A stretch of DNA of 64,000 nucleotides from Pseudoxanthomonas sp. JBR18 (GCF_028198165.1 NZ_CP116339.1:2239001-2303000); one strand, 5' to 3'; positions 21,230 to 30,227 are shown, counted from the first letter of the stretch. Made by a program: numbers and translations. The notes: generated from the sequence alone by a model not told the origin.

Positions 21230-22099
21230 ATGACCATGCTCGTCACTGGCGCCACCGGAAACATCGGCCGGCACGTCGTCCAGCAACTTCTCCAGCGCGG
21301 CGCCAAGGTGCGCGCGCTGGTCCGCAATCCAGACACGGCCCAGCTCCCCGCCCAGGTCGAGGTGGCCCAGGGCGAACTGCTGGATGTCGAGGCCCTGCGC
21401 GCTGCGTTCCAGGGCGTGTCCACGCTGTTCCTGCTCAACGCGGTGGTGGCCGACGAATTCACCCAGGCGCTGATCACGCTCAACGTGGCTCGCGAGGCAG
21501 GCGTCAAACGGGTGGTCTATCTGTCGGTCATCCACAGCGACCGCTACGTGAATGTCCCGCACTTTGCCGGCAAGTTCGGCGTGGAGCGGATGATCGAGCA
21601 GATGGGCTTCAGCGCCACCATCCTGCGCCCGGCCTACTTCATGGACAACGACCTGACCATCAAGGATGTGGTGCTGGGTCACGGCGTCTACCCGATGCCC
21701 ATCGGGAGCAAGGGGCTTGCCATGATCGACGCACGCGACATCGGCGAAGTCGCCGCGCTTGAACTGCTCGCGCGCGACCAGGCCGAAGAGACCGCCGCCC
21801 TGACCCGCATCAACCTGGTCGGCCCGGACACGCTGACCGGCGCCGATGTCGCCGGGATCTGGTCGCACGCCCTGGGGCGTCCCATCGCCTACGGCGGCGA
21901 TGACGCTGCGCTGTTCGAGCAGAACCTGCGCCAGTTCATGCCTGGCTGGATGGCCTACGACATGCGCCAGATGGCCGAGCGCTTTGTCAGCGACGGCATG
22001 GTGCCCGAGCCGGGCGATGTCGAGCGGCTGACCGCGTTGCTGGGCAGGCCCCTGCACGCCTATCGCGACCTCGCCGCTGCCGTGGCTGCAGTGGCCTGA
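21230..22099 (+). CDS. NmrA-like NAD(P)-binding protein
   Basis: A 289-residue atypical SDR of the NmrA/QOR2 type. The Rossmann motif is TGATGNIG at residues 6-13, then ALVRNP for the dinucleotide ribose. The YxxxK active site of classical SDRs is not present, as is usual for NmrA-like redox sensors and quinone reductases. A CAACAGGAGT Shine-Dalgarno precedes the ATG. It is followed 29 bp later by a DUF1857 gene, probably in one transcript, and diverges from a LysR regulator. A second LysR/NmrA pair lies at 49051-50973. Confidence 0.88.
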   Translation: MTMLVTGATGNIGRHVVQQLLQRGAKVRALVRNPDTAQLPAQVEVAQGELLDVEALRAAFQGVSTLFLLNAVVADEFTQALITLNVAREAGVKRVVYLSVIHSDRYVNVPHFAGKFGVERMIEQMGFSATILRPAYFMDNDLTIKDVVLGHGVYPMPIGSKGLAMIDARDIGEVAALELLARDQAEETAALTRINLVGPDTLTGADVAGIWSHALGRPIAYGGDDAALFEQNLRQFMPGWMAYDMRQMAERFVSDGMVPEPGDVERLTALLGRPLHAYRDLAAAVAAVA

Positions 22100-22128
22100 C
22101 CCACCCCATCCACTTCGAGGAATGCATC

Positions 22129-22602
22129 ATGATCTATTCAACCGCCACCCTGCCGGTCAACGTACCTGGCCAGGCGCCCCTGACCCGCGAGCAGCTCTGG
22201 CAGGGGCTGGTCCACAAGGCACGCGCCCCCGGCTTGTTTTTCCCGCCCGGTGAATGCACCGACAGCCGGATCGTGGAAGAAGGCACCTCACACCTGGTGC
22301 GCCAGGCCACCATCCTGGGCGATGACATCACCGAGATCATCACCTTCGAGGCGCAGCAAAAGGTCACGTTCTTCCAGATGAAGAGCCCACGCGAGGGCGC
22401 CATCATCAACGAGCTGCTGGAAGACGAACAGGGTCAGCTGCAGCTGCGCTTCTATGCCTACCTGGGACTGCGCGGCAAGGTGCCCCATGGGCCGGAGGAG
22501 CAGGCCGCCCAGGCCTGGATGGACAGCGACAAGGGGTTCAAGGCCGCCATTGCCTCCACGCTCGCTCGCATCCGCGCACTGGCCGCCGAAGGCACGCGCT
22601 GA
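22129..22602 (+). CDS. DUF1857 (AtaL-like, SRPBCC fold) protein
   Basis: A 157-residue protein of the DUF1857 family, which adopts an SRPBCC/START-like hydrophobic ligand-binding fold. Conserved-looking parts are LTREQLWQGLVHKARAP near the N-terminus and TDSRIVEEG, FFQMKSPREGAIINEL. In fungi AtaL is found in secondary-metabolite clusters; the bacterial role is unknown. Downstream of the NmrA-like gene with a short gap, it probably shares its LysR-controlled promoter. A GAGGAA Shine-Dalgarno precedes the ATG. Confidence 0.8.
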   Translation: MIYSTATLPVNVPGQAPLTREQLWQGLVHKARAPGLFFPPGECTDSRIVEEGTSHLVRQATILGDDITEIITFEAQQKVTFFQMKSPREGAIINELLEDEQGQLQLRFYAYLGLRGKVPHGPEEQAAQAWMDSDKGFKAAIASTLARIRALAAEGTR

Positions 22603-22807
22603 GCGCGGCCCGCCAGAGCAAGCCGGGTTGCAGGCGGCTCCCGCCCGCGCGCCATTCGGGCCTTCGTTCGATCGCGTCGCCGAAGCAGTCGTTGCCGCAT
22701 CCAGGCTGGATGTGCGCTCACGCCTGGTCGCGTTGCTTGCCTGCGTTCGACACGCACTTGATCCGCCACCTCGCTGCCCGCGATCCGGGCAGCGGAGGCG
22801 GCGTGCA

Positions 22808-25615
22808 TCACGCGGCCTTGTGCGCGAGGTGTTGGGTCAGTTGTAGTGAATGGCCCGGAGAGTCCGTTGCGGACCAGGCTTGGGCGCGCCCACCCAGGTG
22901 ACGATTCAGGAAGTCCTCGCACAGGGCGTTGAACGACATGCGGTTGGCTTCCCGCACAAAACCGTGGCCCTCGTCGGTATACAGCGCATAGGTCACCGCG
23001 ATGCCGCCACGCTGCAGCGCAGACACCATCTGCTCGGACTCGGCCTGCTTTACGCGCGGGTCGTTGGCGCCCTGGGCGATGAGCAGCGGCGCGCGGATCT
23101 GCGCGGCGCGGTGCAGCGGCGAGCGGTCATGCAACTGCGCACGGCCTGCTTCGGTGCCGGGATCGCCCAAGGCGCGGTGCTGGCGCACCCGATCCGCTTC
23201 CCAGTAGGGGGGAATGGAGGCCAGCAGTGTTTCCAGGTTGGAAGGGCCGATCACATCGATGCCGCAGGCGTAGCGCGACGGGTAGCGGGTGAGGGCCGAC
23301 AGCACCGCGTAGCCGCCGTAGCTGGCGCCAAAGATCGCCAGGCGTTTCGGATCGGCGATGCCGCGCTCCAGCGCCCAGTCGACGGCGTCTTGTAGATCCT
23401 CGTCCATCTTGCGCCCCCACTCGCCATCGCCCGCATTGACGAAGCGCTTGCCGAAGCCGGTCGAGCCGCGGAAGTTGACGCTGAGCACCGCATAGCCGCG
23501 GTTGGCCAGCCACTGGTGCATGGGGTTGAAGCCGAAGGTATCGCGCGACCAGGGGCCGCCGTGCACCAGTAGCACCAGTGGCAGCGGCGCGGCGGTGCGC
23601 AGCGCGCCGGCCTCGGTGCCCACCGGGACGGTCAGGTAGGACACCAGTGGCAGGCCGTCGCGCGCGGAGATGACGACCGGCTGCATGCGCGCCAGCGGCG
23701 CATCCGCCAGTTGTGGGCGCAGGTCCATCAGGTGCTGCAGCGTGCGCGCCTGGCGGTCGTACAGCCACGTGGACGAGGGCCGCGTGTCGGAGGAGATGGC
23801 GACAATCCAGCGCTGGTCGTCCTCGGTGCGGGCGGTCATGCGCCATTCGCCGCCACTGGCATGAGCGCCAAGGAAGTCGATGTCCGGCCGGATCGTCTCA
23901 TCCAGGACATGCAAACTGAAGCGCTCGTAGGTGACACCGTAGGCCAGCGGGCGGTCGCTGGCCGCATCGACGATCAGGCCGCCGACGTCCGCACGCGGGT
24001 CTTCGCCGAGCACGGTGGCGACGCCGTCGACCCAGTCGACCGCGACCAGGGCGGCGGTGTCGCGGCCGCGGCTGTCGTAGAGGTAGAGCGTGCGGCCCCG
24101 CGCGTCGAAATGGGAGGGCCCCGAGCTGCGCCCGTCCTCCGCGGAAAAGACTTGCCAGGGCTGCCAGGTCCCCGCGCCGTCACGCCGCAGCCATTCGCTG
24201 CCGCCATCGGCGGTGTTGCGCACGGCCAACCGCGCCTGGTAGTGCGCGTCCAGCACGAAGCCGGAAAAGCCCGTGTTCTCTTCCACGCACTGCAGGGCAC
24301 CGCTGCGTAGGTTCAGCACGTACACGTCGAAGAACCGCGCATCACGCGCGTTCATCACGATCGCGATCTCCTCGCGCCGCTGCCGGCTGATGTGCTGCAC
24401 GCCGGTGCGCACGCCTGGCGCGGCCGGGGTCAGGGCGCGGAGACTGCCGTCGGCCAGGTCGGCGCCGAACAGCTGGAAGTTCTCGTCGCCGTCGCGGTCC
24501 TGCGAGAACAGCAGCACGCCTGGCAGATAGGTCCAGTGGAAACCCTGGATGCCGCGCCGGCCATCCGTGGTGACCTGCAGGGCTTGCTGCGGGTGGCTGC
24601 TGGGCGCGGCCCAGATGTTCATCACGCCATCGCCGTCGGCCAGCCAGGCTAGCCACTGGCCATCCGGACTGATGCTGATGGATGCCCGAGCGGGGTTGGC
24701 GAACAGGTGCTCGCGCGGGATGAGCGCAGGCGCCGTGGAGTCATCGCCGGTCAGCAGGATGGTTTCCAGCGCCTCGGCGGCGCGGCGCCACTGCTCGGCA
24801 TATTGGCCGTTGTGGTACCTGTTGTAGGCGACCAGCCGCTTGGCTTCTTCCGGGTGCTTCTGCTCCAGCAGGGTGAAGACGTTGGTGTACTCGGCGTCTC
24901 CGGGCGGGCGGCTGGCCTTGTCCTCCGCATGCAAGGTGTCCAATAGCCGCTTCATGTCTTCATCGTCCGCCTTGCCCCAGGGATAGGCGGCCATGTGTGT
25001 CGCGACCCGCGCGTTCATCCAACCGCGCAGTGTGTCGGACACCGCGCTGCGCGACTGCATCGGGTCCCAGGCGGCTGCTTCGATGCACGCTCCCACCGAT
25101 GCGGCCACCGATCCAGGCGTCTGGTCGTTGGTCTGCGCGACCGCAGTCCGGCGCGCCTGGCGCCACTGCGCGCTGCCGACGTCCTGGCCTGACAAGCGCG
25201 CCGCGTGCAGCGCGGCCACGGCCTCCAGGGTTTCGGCCAGGCCAGCGGCCGCCTCCAGGTTGCGCAGTCCGTGGGTCTGACCATTCAACAGCTCAAGCAG
25301 GCACCGGCTGCCGGCGGTGTCCAGCGGCATGCCGGGCGCAATGCCCTGCAGCAGGCGAATGCCCCAGGCCACGCCGTCCTTCCAGTTGGCACCGATCATG
25401 GAATCGATCGCCAGGGCCAGCCACTTCGGCAGGCCGAACTGCGCCTCCCAGCGCTCCAGGTCCTCGCCCTGCAACAGGCTGCCAACGAAGCTGCCTGCCT
25501 CGCCGTTCCAGTGAATGGGCCGGTGTATCCACACGCCGGCCTGGTCCAGCGATCGCAATGTGTCGAGCACCTGCAGGCGCAACTGCGGATCGCTGTGGTA
25601 TGCGCGCATGGTCAT
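22808..25615 (-). CDS. S9 prolyl oligopeptidase-family hydrolase with unusual N-terminal domain
   Basis: A 935-residue cytoplasmic serine hydrolase (no signal peptide). The alpha/beta hydrolase domain (about 680-920) has the triad S765 in GASYGG, D852 in GANDPR and H884 in DEGHGF, plus the LLVHGGPW oxyanion region. A beta-propeller with the ISPDGQWLAW blade spans about 300-660. Residues 1-290 are an extra, mainly helical domain (GLPKWLALAIDS, HGLRNLEAAAGLAETL) that I do not recognise and that ordinary S9 peptidases of 600-750 residues lack. The ATG lies 1 bp after the thioredoxin stop, so the two are co-translated. The family cleaves short or cyclic peptides, and lasso-peptide isopeptidases belong here. 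The operon suggests an imported peptide as substrate. Confidence 0.88.
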   Translation of the reverse strand: MTMRAYHSDPQLRLQVLDTLRSLDQAGVWIHRPIHWNGEAGSFVGSLLQGEDLERWEAQFGLPKWLALAIDSMIGANWKDGVAWGIRLLQGIAPGMPLDTAGSRCLLELLNGQTHGLRNLEAAAGLAETLEAVAALHAARLSGQDVGSAQWRQARRTAVAQTNDQTPGSVAASVGACIEAAAWDPMQSRSAVSDTLRGWMNARVATHMAAYPWGKADDEDMKRLLDTLHAEDKASRPPGDAEYTNVFTLLEQKHPEEAKRLVAYNRYHNGQYAEQWRRAAEALETILLTGDDSTAPALIPREHLFANPARASISISPDGQWLAWLADGDGVMNIWAAPSSHPQQALQVTTDGRRGIQGFHWTYLPGVLLFSQDRDGDENFQLFGADLADGSLRALTPAAPGVRTGVQHISRQRREEIAIVMNARDARFFDVYVLNLRSGALQCVEENTGFSGFVLDAHYQARLAVRNTADGGSEWLRRDGAGTWQPWQVFSAEDGRSSGPSHFDARGRTLYLYDSRGRDTAALVAVDWVDGVATVLGEDPRADVGGLIVDAASDRPLAYGVTYERFSLHVLDETIRPDIDFLGAHASGGEWRMTARTEDDQRWIVAISSDTRPSSTWLYDRQARTLQHLMDLRPQLADAPLARMQPVVISARDGLPLVSYLTVPVGTEAGALRTAAPLPLVLLVHGGPWSRDTFGFNPMHQWLANRGYAVLSVNFRGSTGFGKRFVNAGDGEWGRKMDEDLQDAVDWALERGIADPKRLAIFGASYGGYAVLSALTRYPSRYACGIDVIGPSNLETLLASIPPYWEADRVRQHRALGDPGTEAGRAQLHDRSPLHRAAQIRAPLLIAQGANDPRVKQAESEQMVSALQRGGIAVTYALYTDEGHGFVREANRMSFNALCEDFLNRHLGGRAQAWSATDSPGHSLQLTQHLAHKAA

Positions 25616-25616
25616 G

Positions 25617-25949
25617 TCAGGCTTCCAGGCATTCGTCGATGAGCTGGGCGATCCGGGTCTTGGAGACCAGCCCCACCAGGCGGGCTTTTTCCTTGCCATC
25701 CATGAAGAGAATCATGGTGGGTAGGCCTCGCACCTGGAACTGCTGAATGGACGCCTTGTTCTCGTCCGCATTGATCTTGCAGATGCGGGCCTCGCCGACG
25801 TATTCCTCGGCGATGTCGTCCATGACGGGGAGCAGCTGCTTGCAGGGGCCGCACCACTCGGCCCAGAAATCCACCAGGACGGGGCAGGAGGCCTGGAGCA
25901 CTTGCTCTGCGAAGTCCGCATCGGTGAGCTGGACAATGTTGGAGGGCAT
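25617..25949 (-). CDS. trxA: Thioredoxin
   Basis: A 110-residue cytoplasmic thioredoxin with the canonical active site WCGPC (C33, C36), cis-proline loop RGLPTMILF and no signal peptide, so it should be a general disulphide reductase. It is embedded between an ABC transporter gene and an S9 peptidase gene, unlike the common housekeeping trxA next to rho. This suggests a dedicated role, for example reducing a disulphide-bonded imported peptide. A purine-rich tract of GAAG and GGGG blocks lies upstream of the start on the plus strand (about 25970-26000), giving a pyrimidine-rich leader on the coding strand. Confidence 0.93.
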   Translation of the reverse strand: MPSNIVQLTDADFAEQVLQASCPVLVDFWAEWCGPCKQLLPVMDDIAEEYVGEARICKINADENKASIQQFQVRGLPTMILFMDGKEKARLVGLVSKTRIAQLIDECLEA

Positions 25950-26050
25950 GGTGGGTTCCTTTGACTGGAAGAAGGGGGAAGAAGAAGGGGGCGAGCGCCG
26001 ACGCCGTTTCAGCCACGCACAGCGGCGGGGGCGGCACCATCGCGGCTGGC

Positions 26051-27748
26051 CTAGGCGCCGTCCTTGCCGCTGAGGTCCAGCACGTGATCGTGATAGGAGG
26101 CCAGCGATTGGCGGTGCGCCACGCTGATCAAGGTGCTGTCAGGCAGCGCGTGCAGCAGAGCCTGGTAAAGCGCCTGTTCTGTGTCCGGATCGAGCGCGCT
26201 GGTCGCCTCGTCCAGGAACAGGTAATCGGGGCGCTGCAGCAGCGCGCGGCAGATCGCCAGCCGCTGCTGCTCACCACCGGAGAGCTTCTGCTGCCAGCGG
26301 TCGCTGTCGTGCAGCCGGTCAGCCAGTGCGGGTAGCTGTACTTCATGCAGCGCCTTACGCACGCGCCGGTCGTTGAAATCCTCGGGTTGTCCGGGGTAGC
26401 ACAGGGCGGCCTTGAGCGTGCCTTGCGGAATGTAGCTGCGCTGGGGCAGGAACATCAGCCGATCGCCCCGCGGGTGGTCGATCTCGCCTTCGCCATACGG
26501 CCAGATTCCGGCCACGGCGCGCAGCAGCGTGCTCTTGCCGGTGCCCGAGGTGCCCCGCACCAGCCAGCGTTCCCCACGGCGCAGGCGCAGTTGGTCGAAG
26601 GAGGCCAGCGATTCGCCGCCCGGCTTTCTCAGGGACAGGCCGTGTGTCTCGATGGCGGTGCCGGATGTCTTCGCCACGTGGATGCCCGAGGGGCGGTCGT
26701 TCACCTCACGGATGCTGCCCAGCAGGTCGCGCAATCGGTTGCCCAGCGCCCACCATTCGGTGAAGGTCACATAGGCCTGGCTGAAGTACGCCAGGTTGCC
26801 GCTGACCCCGGTGAAGGCGCCGCCCACCCGGGTCACGTCGCCCAGGGTGATGGCGCCGGAGAGATAGCGCGGCATCGCCGCCGCCGTCGGCAGGAACTGG
26901 GTGGAGAGGGTATGCGTGTAGGTCTCGCGTGCCAGGATCAGCTTCACGTTGCGCACGATGATGTCGCGCCAGTTGGCGCGCACCTCTTCAAAGGCGTCTT
27001 CAAGCCGCTTGCGCTCCTGCACGCCGCCGTCGTAGAAGGCGATCTGCTCGGCGTTCTCGCGCAGTTGCATGCCGCGGTAGCGGAAGTTGGCCTCGACGGT
27101 CTGGCGTCGATTGAACAGATAGATCAGCGGACGGCCGGTGAAATGCGAAATCAGCAGCGAACCGGCCGAATACGCATAGACCAGGTAGACCATGTAGCCG
27201 GGAATGGCGAAGTCGATGCCCCAGAGCGTGAAGCGCAGCGTGCCGGACAGATGCCACAGGACGACGGTGAAGGACGCGGCGGTGACCACCACCTGGATGG
27301 GGTTGAGGAACAGTTGCAGCGTCAGTTCGATGAATCGGGGCACATCCTGCGAAATGCGCTGGTCCGCGTTGTCCAGGCAGCCGTCGCGCTCGATGGCGTA
27401 GTAGGTCCGCCGGCGGGTCCATGCGCGCAGCAGCCAGCGCGTCATGGCGGTGCGCCACTCGTACTGCTGTAGCTGCTCGACCGCGAACAGCAACACCATC
27501 GACACCAGCATCGCGAACATGCCGGCGACCCACGACAGGCCCAGGCTGCGCCAGATTTCCCCCCACTCCCGCTTCACCAGCGCATCGACGACCTCGCCCG
27601 AGAGCCGGTTGGCCCAGACGGCCACGTAGACACTGGTGAACATGAGCACCAGCCGGATCGCGAGCAGGATCCAGCCGCGCCAGCTTTCCCGCGAGGTCCA
27701 GTAGGGCAGGATCAGCTCGCGAAGACGGGGGCGATTGTGGGCATTCAT
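26051..27748 (-). CDS. SbmA/BacA/YddA-type ABC transporter, fused permease and ATPase
   Basis: A 565-residue half-transporter. The N-terminal ABC_membrane_2 domain (about 1-330) has four to six hydrophobic segments and the family's YYAIERDGCLDNADQRI-like loop that follows the second segment. The C-terminal ATPase (about 365-565) has Walker A GTSGTGKST, signature LSGGEQQRL, Walker B YLFLDEAT and a switch His in SVAHR. Related proteins (SbmA/BacA, mycobacterial Rv1819c) import peptides and other hydrophilic solutes; YddA itself is poorly characterised, so direction is not proven. It sits 82 bp downstream of the TonB receptor gene and 101 bp upstream of thioredoxin. The ATG at 27748 is chosen since NRPRLRELILPYW is the usual start. 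Confidence 0.88.
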   Translation of the reverse strand: MNAHNRPRLRELILPYWTSRESWRGWILLAIRLVLMFTSVYVAVWANRLSGEVVDALVKREWGEIWRSLGLSWVAGMFAMLVSMVLLFAVEQLQQYEWRTAMTRWLLRAWTRRRTYYAIERDGCLDNADQRISQDVPRFIELTLQLFLNPIQVVVTAASFTVVLWHLSGTLRFTLWGIDFAIPGYMVYLVYAYSAGSLLISHFTGRPLIYLFNRRQTVEANFRYRGMQLRENAEQIAFYDGGVQERKRLEDAFEEVRANWRDIIVRNVKLILARETYTHTLSTQFLPTAAAMPRYLSGAITLGDVTRVGGAFTGVSGNLAYFSQAYVTFTEWWALGNRLRDLLGSIREVNDRPSGIHVAKTSGTAIETHGLSLRKPGGESLASFDQLRLRRGERWLVRGTSGTGKSTLLRAVAGIWPYGEGEIDHPRGDRLMFLPQRSYIPQGTLKAALCYPGQPEDFNDRRVRKALHEVQLPALADRLHDSDRWQQKLSGGEQQRLAICRALLQRPDYLFLDEATSALDPDTEQALYQALLHALPDSTLISVAHRQSLASYHDHVLDLSGKDGA

Positions 27749-27789
27749 GGACGGTGGGAACCTGGAAGGGGCGCAGGCAGGCCTAGGGT

Positions 27790-27820
27790 GCATGACGCGC
27801 GGACTTGCCGCGCGTCATGC
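27790..27820 (-). promoter_or_regulatory. Perfect 13-bp hairpin between TonB receptor and ABC transporter genes
   Basis: GCATGACGCGCGG, a 5-bp loop (ACTTG) and CCGCGCGTCATGC form a perfect stem in the 82-bp gap. No U-tract follows on the coding (minus) strand. It is therefore more likely a transcript-stabilising or attenuating structure that lets the receptor mRNA accumulate above the downstream genes than a full terminator. Confidence 0.65.
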
Positions 27821-27830
27821 GGCTGGAGCG

Positions 27831-30227
27831 TCAGAGCTTGCGCTGGTAAGTCAGCATGAATGTGCGTTTGTCGTAAATGGGAACGAACATGGTCGTAGAG
27901 GAATAGCCGTACAGGGTCCGGTCCGCCAGATTCTTCACCCCCAGTCGCAGCGACCAGGCCGGCTGCGTGTAGGAGATACTGGTGTCGATGCGGGCACCGC
28001 CGGGCGCGCGTAGCGCCGTCGCGGTGGTCCCCAGCAGGGACTTGTCCCAGGCGCTGATGCCAAAGGCCACGCCCAGGTTCCGCAACCGATCCGACTGGAA
28101 GTCGTAAGTGCTCCACAGGCTGACCTGGCTGCGTGGTTGTGCTCCTGGGCGCTGCGTCGGGTCCGACAGGCTCTCGATCTTGGTGTAGGAGTAGTTGAAG
28201 ATCAGGTTGAGCCCGTCCAGGAGCTTGCCCGCCGCCTCCAATTCCGCACCACGGGATCTCTGTCCATCGATCAGGTCGTTGCAGTTGAGCGGGCGATTGC
28301 GCCGCAGCAGGTTCACCTGGTCGATCTGGAACACGGCGGCCGACCAGGAGAAGCGGTCCTCGACGTTGCTCTTGATGCCCACCTCCTTGCTCTTGGATTG
28401 GGTCGTCGGCACGGAGGTCGAATTGGTGCCGCAGACAACCAGGTCGGAGAACAGGGGCGAGAAGCCTTCGGCATAGCTTGCGTAGAGGGACGTATCCCAG
28501 CCGAGGCTGTAGATCAGTCCGGCATTGACGGTGTTCTTGCTGAAGGACTGCTTGTCGACCACCGACACCGAGGCGGGCGACGACGGCGTCGCATACACCG
28601 TGTTGGTGCCGGGGCCGATGTCCACGACGTTGTGGCGCAGACCCGCCACCAGCGCCCACTTGTCCCACTTCACCGTGTCCTGCAGATACAGGCCGCGCTG
28701 GGTCTGCGGCGAATAAATGCGGTAGGAACGCGTGTCTTCACTGCGCACGAGCGCCGGGAAGGGGTATTGCGTGGTCGCGTCGAAGCGGGTTGTTACCCGT
28801 GGGCCGGCGTACTGCGTCTGCTCGAAGGTGTAGCGGCTGTGGTTGACCCCCACAACCAGGCGCTGTTCCAGCGGTCCGGTCTTGAACGCGTAGCTCAGAT
28901 AATGATCGCCACTGGTGGTGACCTGCTGGGACTGATTGAGGGTGCCGCTGTAGTTCAGAAGCAGGTCGGCGGTGCTGATGGGAAATTGCGCCGTCCACAG
29001 CGAGAGATCCAGGTCAGTGCTGTTGCGCTGCATGCGGCTGGTGAACTGCAGCGCGTCGGAGAAGGAATGCTGCAGCGTGTAGAACACCGAGCGGGTGTCC
29101 GTATCGACCCCGTCGCCCGGGGTGCCCGGCAACGTGGACGGCGACGGCTCGATGTAACCGCGGATCGCGACGGTGTAGCGGTCCGGCGGAACGTGCGACT
29201 TGTCCAGCGAAACGCCCGCGATGACATCGGTATCCGCATTCTTCCAGCGCACTTCGCCCAGGCCATAGCGCTGCGTGCGCCCGTCAAAGCCCGCCGTGCT
29301 GCCGTTGGCGCGCGTGGCCGACAGGATCAGGCGATAGCTCAGTTCCTTGCTGTCGTTGATGGCGCCGGCCAGGTCGATGCTGCCCGTCCGTTCGGCATGG
29401 CTGCCGTAGCTGGCCGTCACCTCGCGGATGGGCTCGGTCGTTGGCTTCTTGGTGACGATGTTCAGGGTGCCACCCAGCGCATTGAGGCCTGCGAGCAGCG
29501 CTTGCGGGCCCTTCAGCACCTCCACCCGCTCCACGCCGGCGATGTTGGTCTTGACCGAATTGGGATCGCTCAGCCCATTGGACAGCGTGCTCGTGGATGC
29601 GCCGAAGCCGCGGATGTTGAAGCCGCTGGCCCCCTGCGCGCCGGGCCGCACGATCACGCCAGCGACGTTCCTGAGCGCATCTTCGACAGTCGTGGCCTGC
29701 TGGGTCTCGAATACCTTGGCCGTCAGCACCGTGATCGATTGCGGCACATCGAGCAGATTGGCGTCGCCGCGCGTGGCGGTGGCCGAGCTGGATGCGCGGA
29801 AGCCGGTTTCGGCCTCGTCGCGTTTGGCGGTCACGGTAACGGAATCCAATTGCTGCACAAACACGCGGATCGAGCCGTCCGGGTCCGAGCGCATGGTCAA
29901 GCCGCTGGCCGATACCGCCGCCTGGACAGCGCCCTGCGCGGTCGTCTGGCCGGAGACGGCCGGCGCGCGGACATGCTGCACGTCCGCTTCGTCGAACCGG
30001 ATCCGTGCCCCGCTGATGCTTGCGATCGCCTGCAGGGTTTCAGACAGGGGACCTGCCGGGATGGAAAAGCTGCTGATGCCGTCCGGGATGGCCCGCGTCG
30101 TCTCGGTGGGGCTGCCGCCCGTCTGCTGGGCGTACACGCTGGTGGGCAAGGCGAGCGTGAGAGCGGCGAAGAGCGCGGTCGAACGAAGTGGAGCCTGGCC
30201 GAGTGCTGGGGACTTGATCGGAAGCAC
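27831..30227 (-). CDS. TonB-dependent receptor with STN domain (siderophore-receptor type)
   Basis: A 798-residue outer-membrane active transporter. A signal peptide ends near SVYAQQ (residue 34). An STN (secretin/TonB N-terminal) domain lies at about 53-122 (FSIPAGPLSETLQAIASISG), a probable TonB box in LDSVTVTAK near 128-136, then the plug (DVPQSITVLTAKVFETQQ, GFNIRGFG, VEVLKGPQALLAG) and a 22-strand barrel ending in YQRKL. STN receptors often signal through FecR/FecI, but no sigma/anti-sigma pair is adjacent. I see no clear Fur box upstream, so an iron substrate is not assured. The start is GTG with AGAGG about 8 bp before it. It is the first gene of the probable operon with ABC transporter, thioredoxin and peptidase. 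Confidence 0.92.
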   Translation of the reverse strand: MLPIKSPALGQAPLRSTALFAALTLALPTSVYAQQTGGSPTETTRAIPDGISSFSIPAGPLSETLQAIASISGARIRFDEADVQHVRAPAVSGQTTAQGAVQAAVSASGLTMRSDPDGSIRVFVQQLDSVTVTAKRDEAETGFRASSSATATRGDANLLDVPQSITVLTAKVFETQQATTVEDALRNVAGVIVRPGAQGASGFNIRGFGASTSTLSNGLSDPNSVKTNIAGVERVEVLKGPQALLAGLNALGGTLNIVTKKPTTEPIREVTASYGSHAERTGSIDLAGAINDSKELSYRLILSATRANGSTAGFDGRTQRYGLGEVRWKNADTDVIAGVSLDKSHVPPDRYTVAIRGYIEPSPSTLPGTPGDGVDTDTRSVFYTLQHSFSDALQFTSRMQRNSTDLDLSLWTAQFPISTADLLLNYSGTLNQSQQVTTSGDHYLSYAFKTGPLEQRLVVGVNHSRYTFEQTQYAGPRVTTRFDATTQYPFPALVRSEDTRSYRIYSPQTQRGLYLQDTVKWDKWALVAGLRHNVVDIGPGTNTVYATPSSPASVSVVDKQSFSKNTVNAGLIYSLGWDTSLYASYAEGFSPLFSDLVVCGTNSTSVPTTQSKSKEVGIKSNVEDRFSWSAAVFQIDQVNLLRRNRPLNCNDLIDGQRSRGAELEAAGKLLDGLNLIFNYSYTKIESLSDPTQRPGAQPRSQVSLWSTYDFQSDRLRNLGVAFGISAWDKSLLGTTATALRAPGGARIDTSISYTQPAWSLRLGVKNLADRTLYGYSSTTMFVPIYDKRTFMLTYQRKL

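Noticed and set aside
27831..30227. FecI/FecR-type signalling suggested by the STN domain
   Set aside because: No ECF sigma factor or FecR-like anti-sigma gene flanks the receptor in this window.
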